From the NCBI GenBank assembly GCA_022821905.1, contig JAJECS010000018.1, forward strand, positions 1 to 64,000: a DNA stretch of 64,000 nucleotides, written 5' to 3'. The translations under genes and the position numbers were made by a program. The notes beneath the pieces are model-generated. The model did no database searches, was not told the DNA's origin, and worked only from the letters and a program-made list of their open reading frames with translations. Each line of letters starts with the position of its first letter. Position 1 is the stretch's first letter. This stretch comes from Chloroflexota bacterium (GTDB lineage Bacteria > Chloroflexota > UBA11872). Of the stretch, positions 1 through 9,389 are shown in pieces.

Positions 1-861
1 GTCGGAACCGTGCAGACCGTCGCGATTGGCGTGGGGCTCGCGGCCTACGTGCTGCCCACGGTGGGGTGGGCGCTCCTCGACGAGAAGGCGCAGCTTGTGC
101 CCGAGCGATTCCCCGCCTCGATTCGCACGGCGGCGGAGGAGTTGGACCGGCGCAACGCTGACGGGCGATCACGCACGCTTCTGGCATTTCCGCAGCATTT
201 TCGCTTCCCCGAATGGTCGTCGCACCGGCGGGTCTTGCACTTTCCCGAGAATGGTGCCGTCACCTCGCCCTACCTCATGCGGTCAACCGTCGTGGGCCTA
301 ACGCTGAGTGATCAGATGCTGAGAGATTCTCCGGAAATGGCTACGACACTCCGGACGCATAGTGTGGCCCGCGTACTGGTTCCGACCGGCACCATCGGCG
401 GTCGCGATCTCGCCGAGCGTCTGCATCAGAGCGACGGCTTCGCGCTCGACTTTGCCGAGGGGTATTACGAGATCTTCCGCACGGTCGAACCGCCATATCC
501 CTGGGTCTATGAGGAGACGTCAGCCGGACGGGAGGATCTGTCCTGGCGGCGAGAAGGAATGCACCGCCTGGTGATCGAAGTGCCGCCGGCGGGGGAGCAG
601 GCGCGTGAAATTGTCACCCAGGAGCTTTGGGATCCGCTCTGGGCCGCCGAGTTGCCGCAGCACGTCGCCACGGTGGAACGCTCGGCGCGCGGTCTGCTCA
701 CCGTTCGACTCGAGCCCGGGGCATATGGTCGCCTGGTACTCGAGTATGGCCTGCAGCGCGCCCTCATTGCCGGTCACGCGATAGCGTGGACCGGTCTTCT
801 GGCTTGGGCCGTGTGGGCGGCGTGGCCGCACCGGCCGCGGCGACTTTGGGAACGCCCATGA
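1..861 (+). CDS. C-terminal part of a GT-C/YfhO-like membrane protein (5' end outside window)
   Basis: The frame is open from base 1, so only the C-terminal ~286 residues are present; the ORF-track start at 10 is internal. The remaining part has one membrane segment, an extracytoplasmic segment with 'LVPERFPASIRT' and 'RVLVPTGT', a 'WDPLWAAELP' motif and a last membrane helix ending in 'AWPHRPRR'. It aligns along its whole length with the C-terminal half of the protein at 19460-21532, which shares the same motifs, so it is a paralogue. The missing N-terminus should carry the multi-pass, probably glycosyltransferase (GT-C) domain. Its stop overlaps the next start as ATGA, which implies translational coupling. 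The glycan substrate cannot be read from the sequence. Confidence 0.8.
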   Translation, partial: VGTVQTVAIGVGLAAYVLPTVGWALLDEKAQLVPERFPASIRTAAEELDRRNADGRSRTLLAFPQHFRFPEWSSHRRVLHFPENGAVTSPYLMRSTVVGLTLSDQMLRDSPEMATTLRTHSVARVLVPTGTIGGRDLAERLHQSDGFALDFAEGYYEIFRTVEPPYPWVYEETSAGREDLSWRREGMHRLVIEVPPAGEQAREIVTQELWDPLWAAELPQHVATVERSARGLLTVRLEPGAYGRLVLEYGLQRALIAGHAIAWTGLLAWAVWAAWPHRPRRLWERP

Positions 862-1583
862 GAGTCGCCGCGTGGCTCGCCGCCACGGCCGTGGCGCTGG
901 CGCTGGCGGCGGTGGTCGCGCCGGGACGCGAATCGGTCGCCACACCAGACAACCTGCCGACATCGAGCATCTCGCTTGGCCCGGTCGTGGGATCGGTTAC
1001 GCAGACGATTGATTTTCCACCCAGTGCGATCGAGACGGTGACCATCTGGACGCGCAGCGAGGGGCCGCGCGCGGCTCTGGGCGAGGCGCACGTGCTGCAG
1101 TCGGGCGACGGCCCGCCGCTCCGCTCGGCCGTTTTCGAGGCGCCGTTGGGCGCCGAGGTGCAGCCAACGCAAATCCCGTTTGCCCCGCTTGACCTTCTGG
1201 CGGGCGGGACGCTGGTGCTCCGCATCGTGGCGCCCGAGCCCGACGCGGCGGCGCTGTACGTCGGGGGGACGCGGAACGACGCCTACCCCGACGGACAGCT
1301 CGTCGATCGGCTGGGCCATGCCCCGGTCGGCATTGATCTGGCATTTGCCACGACCGGGCACGCAGGCGCTCTCGCCCGGTTGCGGACGCAAGCGAGCGAA
1401 GCGCCGGTCTATCTAGGCATTGGACTCGTCGTTGCGCTCCTGGCGGGGTCCGCGGCGGGCAATCTCGCGTGGTCCACGCTGAGGCGTGACCGGTTTGGCG
1501 GATTTGCCGCGGTCGTCGTGGGCGGTGGAATCACCGTGGCCACGGTCGTAGGCGCGCTGCTTGGGCCGGTCACGTTTCCATAA
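858..1583 (+). CDS. Small membrane-anchored partner protein of GT-C-like protein
   Basis: The ORF track starts at 627, but the ATG at 858 overlaps the upstream stop (ATGA) and gives a clean N-terminal hydrophobic segment (MRVAAWLAATAVALALA), so 858 is preferred. This yields 241 aa. A mainly beta extracytoplasmic domain (~40-180) with 'GNDAYPDGQLVDRLG'-like text follows, then one or two C-terminal membrane helices. The protein at 21529-22251 is clearly homologous (shared 'LGPVVGS/LGPLVGS', 'DAYxxGQLVDRLG') and sits in the same place relative to its own GT-C-like gene. No known family was recognised. The constant position suggests it works with the GT-C-like protein, perhaps as an accessory subunit in glycan assembly; this is inference. 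Confidence 0.75.
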   Translation: MRVAAWLAATAVALALAAVVAPGRESVATPDNLPTSSISLGPVVGSVTQTIDFPPSAIETVTIWTRSEGPRAALGEAHVLQSGDGPPLRSAVFEAPLGAEVQPTQIPFAPLDLLAGGTLVLRIVAPEPDAAALYVGGTRNDAYPDGQLVDRLGHAPVGIDLAFATTGHAGALARLRTQASEAPVYLGIGLVVALLAGSAAGNLAWSTLRRDRFGGFAAVVVGGGITVATVVGALLGPVTFP

Positions 1584-2098
1584 CATTGCGAACAGCACCT
1601 ACGACCTCCGTCAGCCTGACCGACGTGCCCGACCCCCGACTTGTCAGTCGGACTTACGGCTCGCGAGGGAGCGGGCGAGCTTGACCCCTCGCTGGCGCAG
1701 CTCCGGAATCCTTATTGCGGCGTCGCGAATCTTGGTCCACACAATCGCTTTCTACTCGCAATTGAAAAAGCGGACGAGCCTGAGATTCGGCCTGACTGGT
1801 CAACCCCAGTCGCACGCGATGCTGTTCGATCACAGCTTATGGCAGCCGATTACACTTGCCTATACCGAGACTCCGACAGATACTAATTGTGAATTGTTAT
1901 TGGTGATCCGCGTGAGAATGTCATGGCTATACAATCTGTAGATAAGCAGCGCATTGATCTACGAACGCCTTGTCAATCGAGCGCAAAATCTGGTGCGAAC
2001 TACGATTGGTTGACCCCTCGTTGGCAACTGGTCCGGGCGTCTCGGTGAGATTACGGTTCTGGCGGCGCCGTAGCCGCCAGTGGTAGCATCCCGCGCTT
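1584..2098 (+). other. Intergenic stretch without a supported gene
   Basis: About 515 bases, visibly richer in A+T than the flanking genes. The two track ORFs here (1561-1941 and 1641-1886, plus strand) resemble no known protein and the first overlaps the end of the preceding gene. A promoter for the following GT4 gene may lie here, but no convincing -35/-10 pair was found. Confidence 0.5.
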
Positions 2099-3358
2099 GT
2101 GGCCCCGGTGACAGCGCCGTTGCGAATACTCCTAGTCATGAACGGTTTGGTTCGTGAGCAAGTGGATGGCGGGTGCGTCAGGATTATCGAGGTCGCGAGG
2201 CAATGGCAGCGAGCCGGACACGAGATCCACCTGATGGGCAGTGCCCAAGCTGGGATTTCATGCAGGCAGTGGGGGCTTCAACCTACGGTGCATACCAGCC
2301 GGTGGCGGGGAGGTCAGAGTCGCTGGTGGCTCGTGCTTCACTCAATTACGGTATGTGTTTTTCTGCCAAAGTCGCTTTGGCGCTTGCAGCCAGATCTGAT
2401 TGTAACCTCGCACGATCAGCCCTACGACGTCTTGCCTGGGGCGATGCTCAAGCTTCAGCGCTGGAGGCGGGTGTGCCTGGCCGTTTCGGTGCCCATGATG
2501 CCGGCGTGGAGGTTTTGGCGCCGCCGAGGGCCGCCCTGGTATAACGCGCTGGCCTTTCTGGTCGCGCAGCGGCTGTCGTTAGTGCTGGCGGCGCTGGTTG
2601 CGAATCGCACGCTTGCCGTGGCTCGCGCCACCGCCCGGCAGCTTCGTCGCAGCGGATTTCCGATGGGTCGTGTCACCGCGGTTGCCTGCGGCGTGGATCT
2701 GAAGGCGCTTCGCGCGGTTACGCCAGATCCCGGCACTCCGTGTTACGACGCCGTATCGGTTGGGCGCCTGGCCGCTGCCAAGGGTGTGTTCGATCTCATC
2801 GACGCGTGGGAGTTGGTCGTCGCGCAGAAACCAGATGCCAAGCTCGCGATCATCGGTGACGGTCCCGACCAGGCAATGGTCCAGGCACGTGTGCGACGTC
2901 GTGGCCTCGCCGAAAGTGTCGACCTGTTGGGCGCGATCGATTCCGACCAGAAGAACCAGGTCGTCAGCGCCGGCCGGCTATTCACACTGCCATCACACGA
3001 GGAGAGCTGGTCGATTGCCATGGGCGAGGCCATGGCCCTTGGCACCCCGGTGGTCGCCTACGACCTGCCTGAACTGTTGGAGGTCTGGGGCGATGCTTAC
3101 CACGCCGTGCCGGAAGGCGACATCCCCGCTCTTGCTGGCGCTATTCTCTCCCTTCTGAGCCACGAATCCCGCCGTCTCGGGCTTGCCAAGCGGGGCTCGG
3201 CCCGCGTGAGCGAGCTTGATTGGTCGGTTATCGCCGAGCGCGAGCTTCAACTGCTGTTGGGAGACGTGGCTGATGTAGATCCGCTCGGCACCGACCCGTG
3301 GCTGGTGGCGGCGTCCTCGCGCTCGCACCCCGGCCAGACGAGCCCAGCGGCCAAGTAG
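2099..3358 (+). CDS. Glycosyltransferase family 4 (GT-B fold)
   Basis: Predicted to transfer a sugar from a nucleotide-activated donor onto a growing surface glycan, in the cytoplasm. The first beta strand 'LRILLVMNG' and a basic, Trp-rich membrane-surface segment make up the N-domain. The C-domain holds 'AIIGDGPDQ' (~250) and the GT4 signature 'ESWSIAMGEAMALGTPVV' with the E-x7-E pair (~300-320). Start is GTG; the next ATG (2138) would cut through the first strand, so GTG is kept. Length 419 aa is normal for the family. A clear paralogue lies at 15982-17169. Donor and acceptor are unknown. Confidence 0.85.
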   Translation: MAPVTAPLRILLVMNGLVREQVDGGCVRIIEVARQWQRAGHEIHLMGSAQAGISCRQWGLQPTVHTSRWRGGQSRWWLVLHSITVCVFLPKSLWRLQPDLIVTSHDQPYDVLPGAMLKLQRWRRVCLAVSVPMMPAWRFWRRRGPPWYNALAFLVAQRLSLVLAALVANRTLAVARATARQLRRSGFPMGRVTAVACGVDLKALRAVTPDPGTPCYDAVSVGRLAAAKGVFDLIDAWELVVAQKPDAKLAIIGDGPDQAMVQARVRRRGLAESVDLLGAIDSDQKNQVVSAGRLFTLPSHEESWSIAMGEAMALGTPVVAYDLPELLEVWGDAYHAVPEGDIPALAGAILSLLSHESRRLGLAKRGSARVSELDWSVIAERELQLLLGDVADVDPLGTDPWLVAASSRSHPGQTSPAAK

Positions 3359-3429
3359 GTGTTCGAGCCCGGCGATAGCCGCTCCAGGTTCGCGCACACG
3401 GCAGCGCGCTGAGCCAACGAACGCCTGAG

Positions 3430-4761
3430 GTGCGCCAGGCCGCAGAAGCGCCCAACGGTCGCGATGGCGGCGGTGCGCAGGGCTCTGCGGGGCGCGAATC
3501 CTCGGGGCCGCGCGCCGTTGCCCGCGACACCGTGGTGCTTGGCGGCCTCAGCTTCCTCGCCAGCCTGACGTCCTTTGGGTTTCAGTGGGCCATGGCGCGC
3601 CTGCTGGCGCCGGGAGACTATGCGGACCTTTTCGCCGTGCTGGCGCTGTTTGCCGTGCTCTCCGTACCGTCCCAACTTCTGCTGCCCATCGGTACCCGCA
3701 GCACCAGCCTCGCCGTGGTTGCCCGAGGCCGCTCGGCCGCCCTCGCGATCTTGCGGCGAGCGCTCGTCCGAGCTGGGGTTGTTGGCCTCGTCGCGTGGAT
3801 CGTTGTCGCCGCCGCGAGTGGCGCCATCGAAGCTCTGATCGGGACTGACAACCGAGCCGCGGTCATTTGGCTGGGTTGTGCGGTTGCCATCGGCTTTGTG
3901 GTGCCGTTCACCAAGGCGCTGCTGACCGGCCTGCGCGCGTTTCTCTTGCTCGGGGCGTCGAATCTGGTGGACGGTGCATTGCGCGCGGGGATCGGCGTCG
4001 GGTTGGTGGCCCTCGGCTTTGGCGTAGCCGGGGGTATGGCTGCATCGGCGCTTTCCGGTCTCATCGGCGTTCTGATCGTGGTGCTCGCCGCGCCATACAT
4101 CGCGCGGGCGACGACGGAAACGCCGGTAGGCGCCGTCCCCGATGCGACCGGCCTGTCGGCGCACGTACGGGTCGGGTTGCTCGCGCTCTCGCTGGCCATC
4201 CTGACGAACGTGGACGTTTTGGTCGTGCGGCACTTTTTCGACGATGCCGGCGCGTCCTTGTACGCGGCCTCTGCCCTCGTTGGGCGCATCGTCCTCTTCG
4301 CATCGTTGCCCGCCGCGCAGGTTGTGCTCCCGCACATCATTCGGCACGTAGCCGCCGGCGAGCCGCTGACCCGTACGTTCGCGGTGACTGCCGCCTTTAC
4401 GGTCCTCATCAGCGGCGGCGCTGCCCTGGTGATCGTTGCTCTGCCCGAACTGGTCTTCCAGATCATTTTCGCGGACCGTTACGTGCCGGTCCCGCAGCTG
4501 GTCTGGGGCTATACCCTCGCCGGATCGCTCCTGGCGCTCGTCACAATGCTCACCTACTTCCATATCGGGGCCGGTACGCTTCGCGTATGGGTTGTGCTTG
4601 TTCCGCTGAGCATCGCGTGCGCCGTGACGCTGTGGCTGCATCACGAATCCCTGACAGCCGTGGCGTGGACCCTCGACGCCTTTCTTGGCGCCGGGGCGCT
4701 CGCGTTGCTCGGCTGGGCCGTCAAGGTGCTCCGGAGGGAACGCACCGCGGCGGCGCGCTAG
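3430..4761 (+). CDS. Polysaccharide flippase-like (Wzx/MATE-type) membrane protein
   Basis: 443 aa with about 12 hydrophobic segments and the characteristic N-terminal 'LAPGDYADLFAVLALF' pattern of oligosaccharide flippases (Polysacc_synt family: 'L.P.dyG..a.l'). The role would be moving a lipid-linked glycan across the cytoplasmic membrane. The ~35-residue N-terminal extension before the first helix is low in complexity and the GTG start at 3430 is uncertain. It lies between a GT4 and a GT-C-like gene on the same strand, which fits export of a lipid-linked intermediate. Confidence 0.75.
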   Translation: MRQAAEAPNGRDGGGAQGSAGRESSGPRAVARDTVVLGGLSFLASLTSFGFQWAMARLLAPGDYADLFAVLALFAVLSVPSQLLLPIGTRSTSLAVVARGRSAALAILRRALVRAGVVGLVAWIVVAAASGAIEALIGTDNRAAVIWLGCAVAIGFVVPFTKALLTGLRAFLLLGASNLVDGALRAGIGVGLVALGFGVAGGMAASALSGLIGVLIVVLAAPYIARATTETPVGAVPDATGLSAHVRVGLLALSLAILTNVDVLVVRHFFDDAGASLYAASALVGRIVLFASLPAAQVVLPHIIRHVAAGEPLTRTFAVTAAFTVLISGGAALVIVALPELVFQIIFADRYVPVPQLVWGYTLAGSLLALVTMLTYFHIGAGTLRVWVVLVPLSIACAVTLWLHHESLTAVAWTLDAFLGAGALALLGWAVKVLRRERTAAAR

Positions 4762-4883
4762 CCAGACGGCCGGCAAATGGTGTGCGCCCGACTGGGTCGG
4801 TGAAGCTCTGGGAGTTGCGGCGGCGCACAACGGGTCGCCGGCGGCTCGGTGCGTGAGGAACGCGCGTTGAACCTGGTCGGCGC

Positions 4884-7800
4884 ATGACCTCGGGCGTTGC
4901 GCAAGCGGTGGCCCGCAGCAGCCATTCATCGTTGCTCGGGCCGGTCCGGCGCATCGTCGCGTGGGGAAAGCGGCTCATCGCGCGCCACCCGGACGCAACG
5001 GCCTACGTGGCCATCCTGCTGCTGGTCGTGATCTGGCACCGCGGACTGATCTTCGACCCTGGGTACTTGGGGCTCCGTGACGATTGGACCACCCCGCCGG
5101 CCGCCTGGCAGAACACCGACTTTGCGCTCGATCGGCTCTCGGCCTGGCAGACGAACTACTTCGGACAGTCCGAGGAAGAGCGGGCGATGACCCAGTACCT
5201 CCAGCTCACGTTGGGGGCGCTGGCATTGCTTCCCGGGGTGGACGGGTGGCTGACGTCGCGCGTGTCGATTGTCTTTCTCGCGCTTGCCGGCGTCTTCATG
5301 TACCAGGCCGCGAAGCGCCTGGGTACGGGCAGGCCGGGGGCCTTTGCGGCCGCCGTCGTCTACATGACGACGCCGTTTTTCCTCGACGCGTTCATCACCG
5401 GCTATGCCGCCATGCTCATCGGCGTCGCGCTGCTGCCAAAGGCGGTGCAAGTTGCGCACGAGACCTTCGATCGGGCGCCGGGTGTGCGCGGCTTCGTCCG
5501 TGGCAGCCTGTGGATCGGGTTGGCCGCCAGCTCAGTTCATCTGACCTTCATCACGAGCGCTCTGGTCGGCGCCTACGCGCTTTTCCGCGCGTTCACCGCG
5601 TCAGGCTCTCGGGAGCAGCGCCTGCAGCGTCTGGGGCTCGTCGCCGCCATGGCCCTCAGCGTCGTCCTGCTGCATCCCGCCGTCGCGTTCATCGTCTGGC
5701 AGCTCCTCGTGGTTCCCTCGGCCAGCGAGGTCATGTCGGCCTGGAGCATTGAAGCCGCCGCCCAGTGGATCAAGGGTGCGGCGCCGACGCTCGCCGAAGC
5801 CCTGACCCTGACCGGGAGTCCCTACAACTATTCCCAACACCCGGCAGGGCCCCTCGCCCACGTCAGCGGCCTCGGGCTGGTCGCCCGTGGCGTGCTGGCC
5901 GGCATGGCGCTCGCGGCCCCCGTCCTGCTCCGCGGCCCGGCCCGGCAGCAGGCGGTGCTGGCACTGCTCGGGTTCATCGTGCTCGTGCTGATCGGCAAGG
6001 GATTCAACGAGCCGTTGCCCGTCATTCAGGAGATGCTCGACAGCACGCTCATCGGCGCAATCTTCAGGAATGTCCGTTACCTCACCGTCGGGGCCGGGCT
6101 GCTGCTCGCCCTGCTGGTGGGACAAACGGTGGCCCACCTCGCAGCGCGGCCTCCGAATCTGCAACGGGCTGCGGCCAGCGTTCTAGCTGGCGTCGTGGTT
6201 GCGGCCAGCACCCTCCCGTTTTGGAGCGGGGATCTCGCCGGCCACCTGCGCCCCTACCGGATTGACGCCGATACGACCGCGGTGTTGGACAGGCTCCGAT
6301 CGCTTCCCCACGACGACCGGATGGTCCACGTGCCCATGTTCTGGCCGAGCAGCTACGAGAGCCGCATGGGCCATTCCTCCAGCCGGGGCAATCCGCCGCC
6401 GGTGGTGCAGCCGCCCAAGCGCTCCATCTGGGGGTCGGCGTCGGCGACGCTCAACGGTCCCTATTTCGCCGCGCTCAACCAGGGGCTGTATGGCCCCAGC
6501 CGGTATCCCGTCGACCGCCTGCTGGCGTTTGGACGGGTTCGGAACGTCTTGCTGGACCCGCATTGGGTAAGCGCGCCCGCGGGCCTGATTTTGGCGACCG
6601 GGGAGCCGTGGCTGGCGTCGCAGGAGCAGCGCCCGCGCCCGCGGCTGGCGCTGGCGCAGCAGCCTGGCCTGCGCCGCCTTGACGACCTGTCGGTGGGTGA
6701 GGTTGAGCTCTACGAGGTCGTCACACCCCCGGCGCAGCGGCTCGGTATTCCCGACCGGATACTCGTCGGGTCGCCGTCGCTGCGACCGCTCGTCACGGCC
6801 TGGCACATGTTCAGCGATGCGGGATCCGTGACGCTCACCGGCGGCGAGGTGGGCGTGCGGGGAATCACCGGCGCTCCGGGTGGCGCCGTCCACGCCGCCT
6901 CGGAGATCTGGCTGGGTGCCGATCCGCTGGACCTGGCGGCCGCCCATTTGCCGGAGGGCGCGCTGGTGAGTCCGGCGGATCAGGTGTGGCCGGAGGTCCC
7001 GGACGCCACGCGGGAATGGGTAGCGCCCTACAAGAATGCCTGGTGGTATGCGGATCCCGAGATCGCGGACATGACCCGCGGGCTCCTGACCCGAGCCGGC
7101 GGTGCAGCCTTCACGGTTGCCGTCGACACGTCGGGCGCGACCAGCGAGCTCTGGATCCGCCACTTTGTGAGCCCGGAGGGCGGGGCGCTCGAAGTCATGC
7201 TCGACGGCCGATCGGTGGCGCGGGTCCTCACGCGCGAGGCGGCGGGCTACGGCTATCGCTGGACGCGGATCGAGGCGCCGACCAGCGGCGCGGGCACCCA
7301 CACGGTGGAGGTTCGCACCGACGGTCCCGGTCTCAATGCCGTGTCGCAGCTGGGGCTGCTGACGACGGCGGAGATTGAGTCCGCCGACCGGGCGGCGGCT
7401 CGGGCGCTGGCGCAGTTGCCGCTGTTCACGGTGCTGCCGGACCTGGGAACGACCGACGGCGATCGCACCTTCCGGCTGGCACGGGCCGGGGTGTACACGG
7501 TGCGACTGGCGACCCCGCCGCACCTGCGGCCGACGCTGATGATCGATGGCGCGGCCGTGACGCTGGAGCGCGCGAGGACCGACACGGGGCACGACATCCT
7601 GGAAGGGGTGGTGGAACTCGACGCTGGCGCCCACCGTCTGACACTGCGGGCGCCGCGGCCGGCCGAGCCGGTGGTCAGCGTGACCCACCAAACGCTGGAA
7701 GCGGAGGGCTACCGACCCTGCGAGGCCGCCGTTTGTGGGGGCCCGGTGCGCGTGGAAGCCACCGTGCCGTCCGACGGGCGCACGGTCTCCTTCCTTGGCC

Positions 7801-8405
7801 GCCTCACCGCGGGCGCCGACGACGCCTACGCGATCGGCGCCCAGGTCTATCCCGAGATCACACGCGTGCGCCACCGTGAGGAGGCCGGACAGCGCAACCG
7901 GCTCGTCCGAGTCGAGGTGCCGCTCGATCCGGGCTCGGGCACTGCCACCCTTGAGGTCGCGCACCTGTACGAACAGCTGCCCGGCCTGGAGTTTGAGTTG
8001 CTGGAGGTGGCGGTATCGCCGTTGCCGCATGGCCTATCCGTGGTGCTGGCGGACGAGCGGCAGCCGGTCGCTCCGGTCGGTGGAGCCCTGGCGCTGACCG
8101 GAGATGAGCGCGGCTGGGCGGCGGCCGAGTACACGGGGGAGGCGGCAGAGCGGCTGGTGCGGCTGGACGAGCGCTTCGACCCGCGCTGGGTGCTGCACGT
8201 CAACGGCGAAGAAGTGAGCGCGGCGCGTCATGTGGTGCTGGACGGGCACTTCAACGGCTGGCTCGTGGAGTTGGCGGCGGGAGATGAAGTGACGGTGACG
8301 TTTGCACCGAACGCGGGATATTTTTGGATCTTGATGGCGAATCTGGGCTTTCTGGTGGGGATGCTCGTGGTGGGCTGGGCGCCGGCCCCGCGCCTGTGGC
8401 GGTAG
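4884..8405 (+). CDS. Large GT-C/AftD-like polytopic membrane protein, copy 1
   Basis: 1173 aa. The N-terminal ~440 residues are multi-pass membrane segments; the first outer loop has 'LGLRDDWTTPP', where the Asp pair is in the position of the catalytic acidic motif of GT-C transferases. A large extracytoplasmic beta-rich region (~450-1120) follows, with 'IRHFVSPEGG', and a 'FDPRWVLHVNGEEV' module and a final membrane helix end the protein, as in YfhO-like proteins. The size and layout resemble actinobacterial arabinofuranosyltransferase AftD, but no specific domain could be confirmed. A near-duplicate (9390-12917) follows beyond the FkbM gene. Unlike the other forward-strand copies, this one has no partner gene directly downstream. 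Start ATG 4884. Confidence 0.75.
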   Translation: MTSGVAQAVARSSHSSLLGPVRRIVAWGKRLIARHPDATAYVAILLLVVIWHRGLIFDPGYLGLRDDWTTPPAAWQNTDFALDRLSAWQTNYFGQSEEERAMTQYLQLTLGALALLPGVDGWLTSRVSIVFLALAGVFMYQAAKRLGTGRPGAFAAAVVYMTTPFFLDAFITGYAAMLIGVALLPKAVQVAHETFDRAPGVRGFVRGSLWIGLAASSVHLTFITSALVGAYALFRAFTASGSREQRLQRLGLVAAMALSVVLLHPAVAFIVWQLLVVPSASEVMSAWSIEAAAQWIKGAAPTLAEALTLTGSPYNYSQHPAGPLAHVSGLGLVARGVLAGMALAAPVLLRGPARQQAVLALLGFIVLVLIGKGFNEPLPVIQEMLDSTLIGAIFRNVRYLTVGAGLLLALLVGQTVAHLAARPPNLQRAAASVLAGVVVAASTLPFWSGDLAGHLRPYRIDADTTAVLDRLRSLPHDDRMVHVPMFWPSSYESRMGHSSSRGNPPPVVQPPKRSIWGSASATLNGPYFAALNQGLYGPSRYPVDRLLAFGRVRNVLLDPHWVSAPAGLILATGEPWLASQEQRPRPRLALAQQPGLRRLDDLSVGEVELYEVVTPPAQRLGIPDRILVGSPSLRPLVTAWHMFSDAGSVTLTGGEVGVRGITGAPGGAVHAASEIWLGADPLDLAAAHLPEGALVSPADQVWPEVPDATREWVAPYKNAWWYADPEIADMTRGLLTRAGGAAFTVAVDTSGATSELWIRHFVSPEGGALEVMLDGRSVARVLTREAAGYGYRWTRIEAPTSGAGTHTVEVRTDGPGLNAVSQLGLLTTAEIESADRAAARALAQLPLFTVLPDLGTTDGDRTFRLARAGVYTVRLATPPHLRPTLMIDGAAVTLERARTDTGHDILEGVVELDAGAHRLTLRAPRPAEPVVSVTHQTLEAEGYRPCEAAVCGGPVRVEATVPSDGRTVSFLGRLTAGADDAYAIGAQVYPEITRVRHREEAGQRNRLVRVEVPLDPGSGTATLEVAHLYEQLPGLEFELLEVAVSPLPHGLSVVLADERQPVAPVGGALALTGDERGWAAAEYTGEAAERLVRLDERFDPRWVLHVNGEEVSAARHVVLDGHFNGWLVELAAGDEVTVTFAPNAGYFWILMANLGFLVGMLVVGWAPAPRLWR

Positions 8406-8529
8406 ATCGAATGCCGGTCGAATGCGTGCAATGAGCAGCCGCGGCGTGGCCAAGCCCAGAGTAAGCGGTGGCTAGTGCCAATTCGGCGTCTGGGTGGGGG
8501 CAACTGCACCCAGTCATGTGCAAGGATAA

Positions 8530-9267
8530 GTGCTTGTGTTGAGCCACCTAATCCGTTGGGCTGCGCCCTATCGGACCTGGATTGTGCGCCACCGGCTGTT
8601 GCGGTCGGTCGTGCTGCGCATCCTCACGCTCCATCGTGACGGCAGCGTGACGGTGGTCCGTTTGGGCCAGGCGAAGGGCCTGCAATGGCGACGCTCCAAA
8701 CGCAACGTCGTGGTGGAGTATTGGCTCGGGACATTCGAACCGCTGGTACAGCAGACGATCGCCGAAAGTCTCTCGCCCGGAGACGCATTCTTCGATGTCG
8801 GTTCCCATAGTGGCTTCCACAGCCTCGTCGGCGCTCGCGCCGTCGGGCCGGCGGGATTGGTTGTCGCGATCGAGCCGGATCCAGCGAATGCCGCCGAAGT
8901 GGAAGGTCAGGCTGCGCTCAACGGGTTCGATCACATCACGGTCGTGCGCAAGGTTGCCGTTTCCGACCTCTCGGGAGCCTCGTCGTCGACTGATGGCGCG
9001 GCGGCGACCCCGACAACGATCGACGAACTCACCCAGGAGTTTCGGCCGCCGTCGCTGATCAAAATTGACGTGGAAGGGCTCGAGCTCGAAGTTCTCCGGG
9101 GGGCGGCGGCCACCCTTCGCGAGCACCGTCCGACCGTGGCGGTTGAAGCTCACTCCGATGGGTTGGCTGACATCACCGTTGCGCGGCTGACGGCGCTTGG
9201 ATACCACTGTGTCACGCGTCCGGCTCCCTACGGGCCGGAGTTCCATATCGTGGCGAAGCCCACATGA
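8530..9267 (+). CDS. FkbM-family SAM-dependent methyltransferase
   Basis: 245 aa. SAM motif I 'DVGSHSGFHS' at ~90, the acidic end of the second strand 'VVAIEPDP' at ~115, and the FkbM hallmark 'LIKIDVEGLELEVLRG' at ~178. FkbM proteins methylate hydroxyl groups, often on sugars. Its position between two large GT-C-like genes suggests methylation of the glycan made by this locus. Start is GTG, preceded by AAGGA. The first 60 residues are basic and hydrophobic, possibly membrane-associating. Confidence 0.87.
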   Translation: MLVLSHLIRWAAPYRTWIVRHRLLRSVVLRILTLHRDGSVTVVRLGQAKGLQWRRSKRNVVVEYWLGTFEPLVQQTIAESLSPGDAFFDVGSHSGFHSLVGARAVGPAGLVVAIEPDPANAAEVEGQAALNGFDHITVVRKVAVSDLSGASSSTDGAAATPTTIDELTQEFRPPSLIKIDVEGLELEVLRGAAATLREHRPTVAVEAHSDGLADITVARLTALGYHCVTRPAPYGPEFHIVAKPT

Positions 9268-9389
9268 GTGAGCTTGTGCCAGCGAGGCTGCGGTGGACGA
9301 CATATCGGACGCGTCATGGGTCCGGGCCTATGTCGGCGCCGGAAAATTCCCGGCGCTCTCGACGCCGCGACGACGCAAGCTGATCACGT

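Noticed and set aside
1561-1941. 126-aa ORF in the gap before the first GT4
   Set aside because: Overlaps the end of the partner gene, resembles no family, and has no ribosome site.
3247-4929. 560-aa minus-strand ORF
   Set aside because: Antisense to the flippase gene; Arg/Gly/Gln-rich with no motif.
6183-8030. 615-aa minus-strand ORF
   Set aside because: Antisense to the GT-C-like protein; the paralogue's antisense ORF at 11151-12755 is similar only because the sense genes are duplicates.
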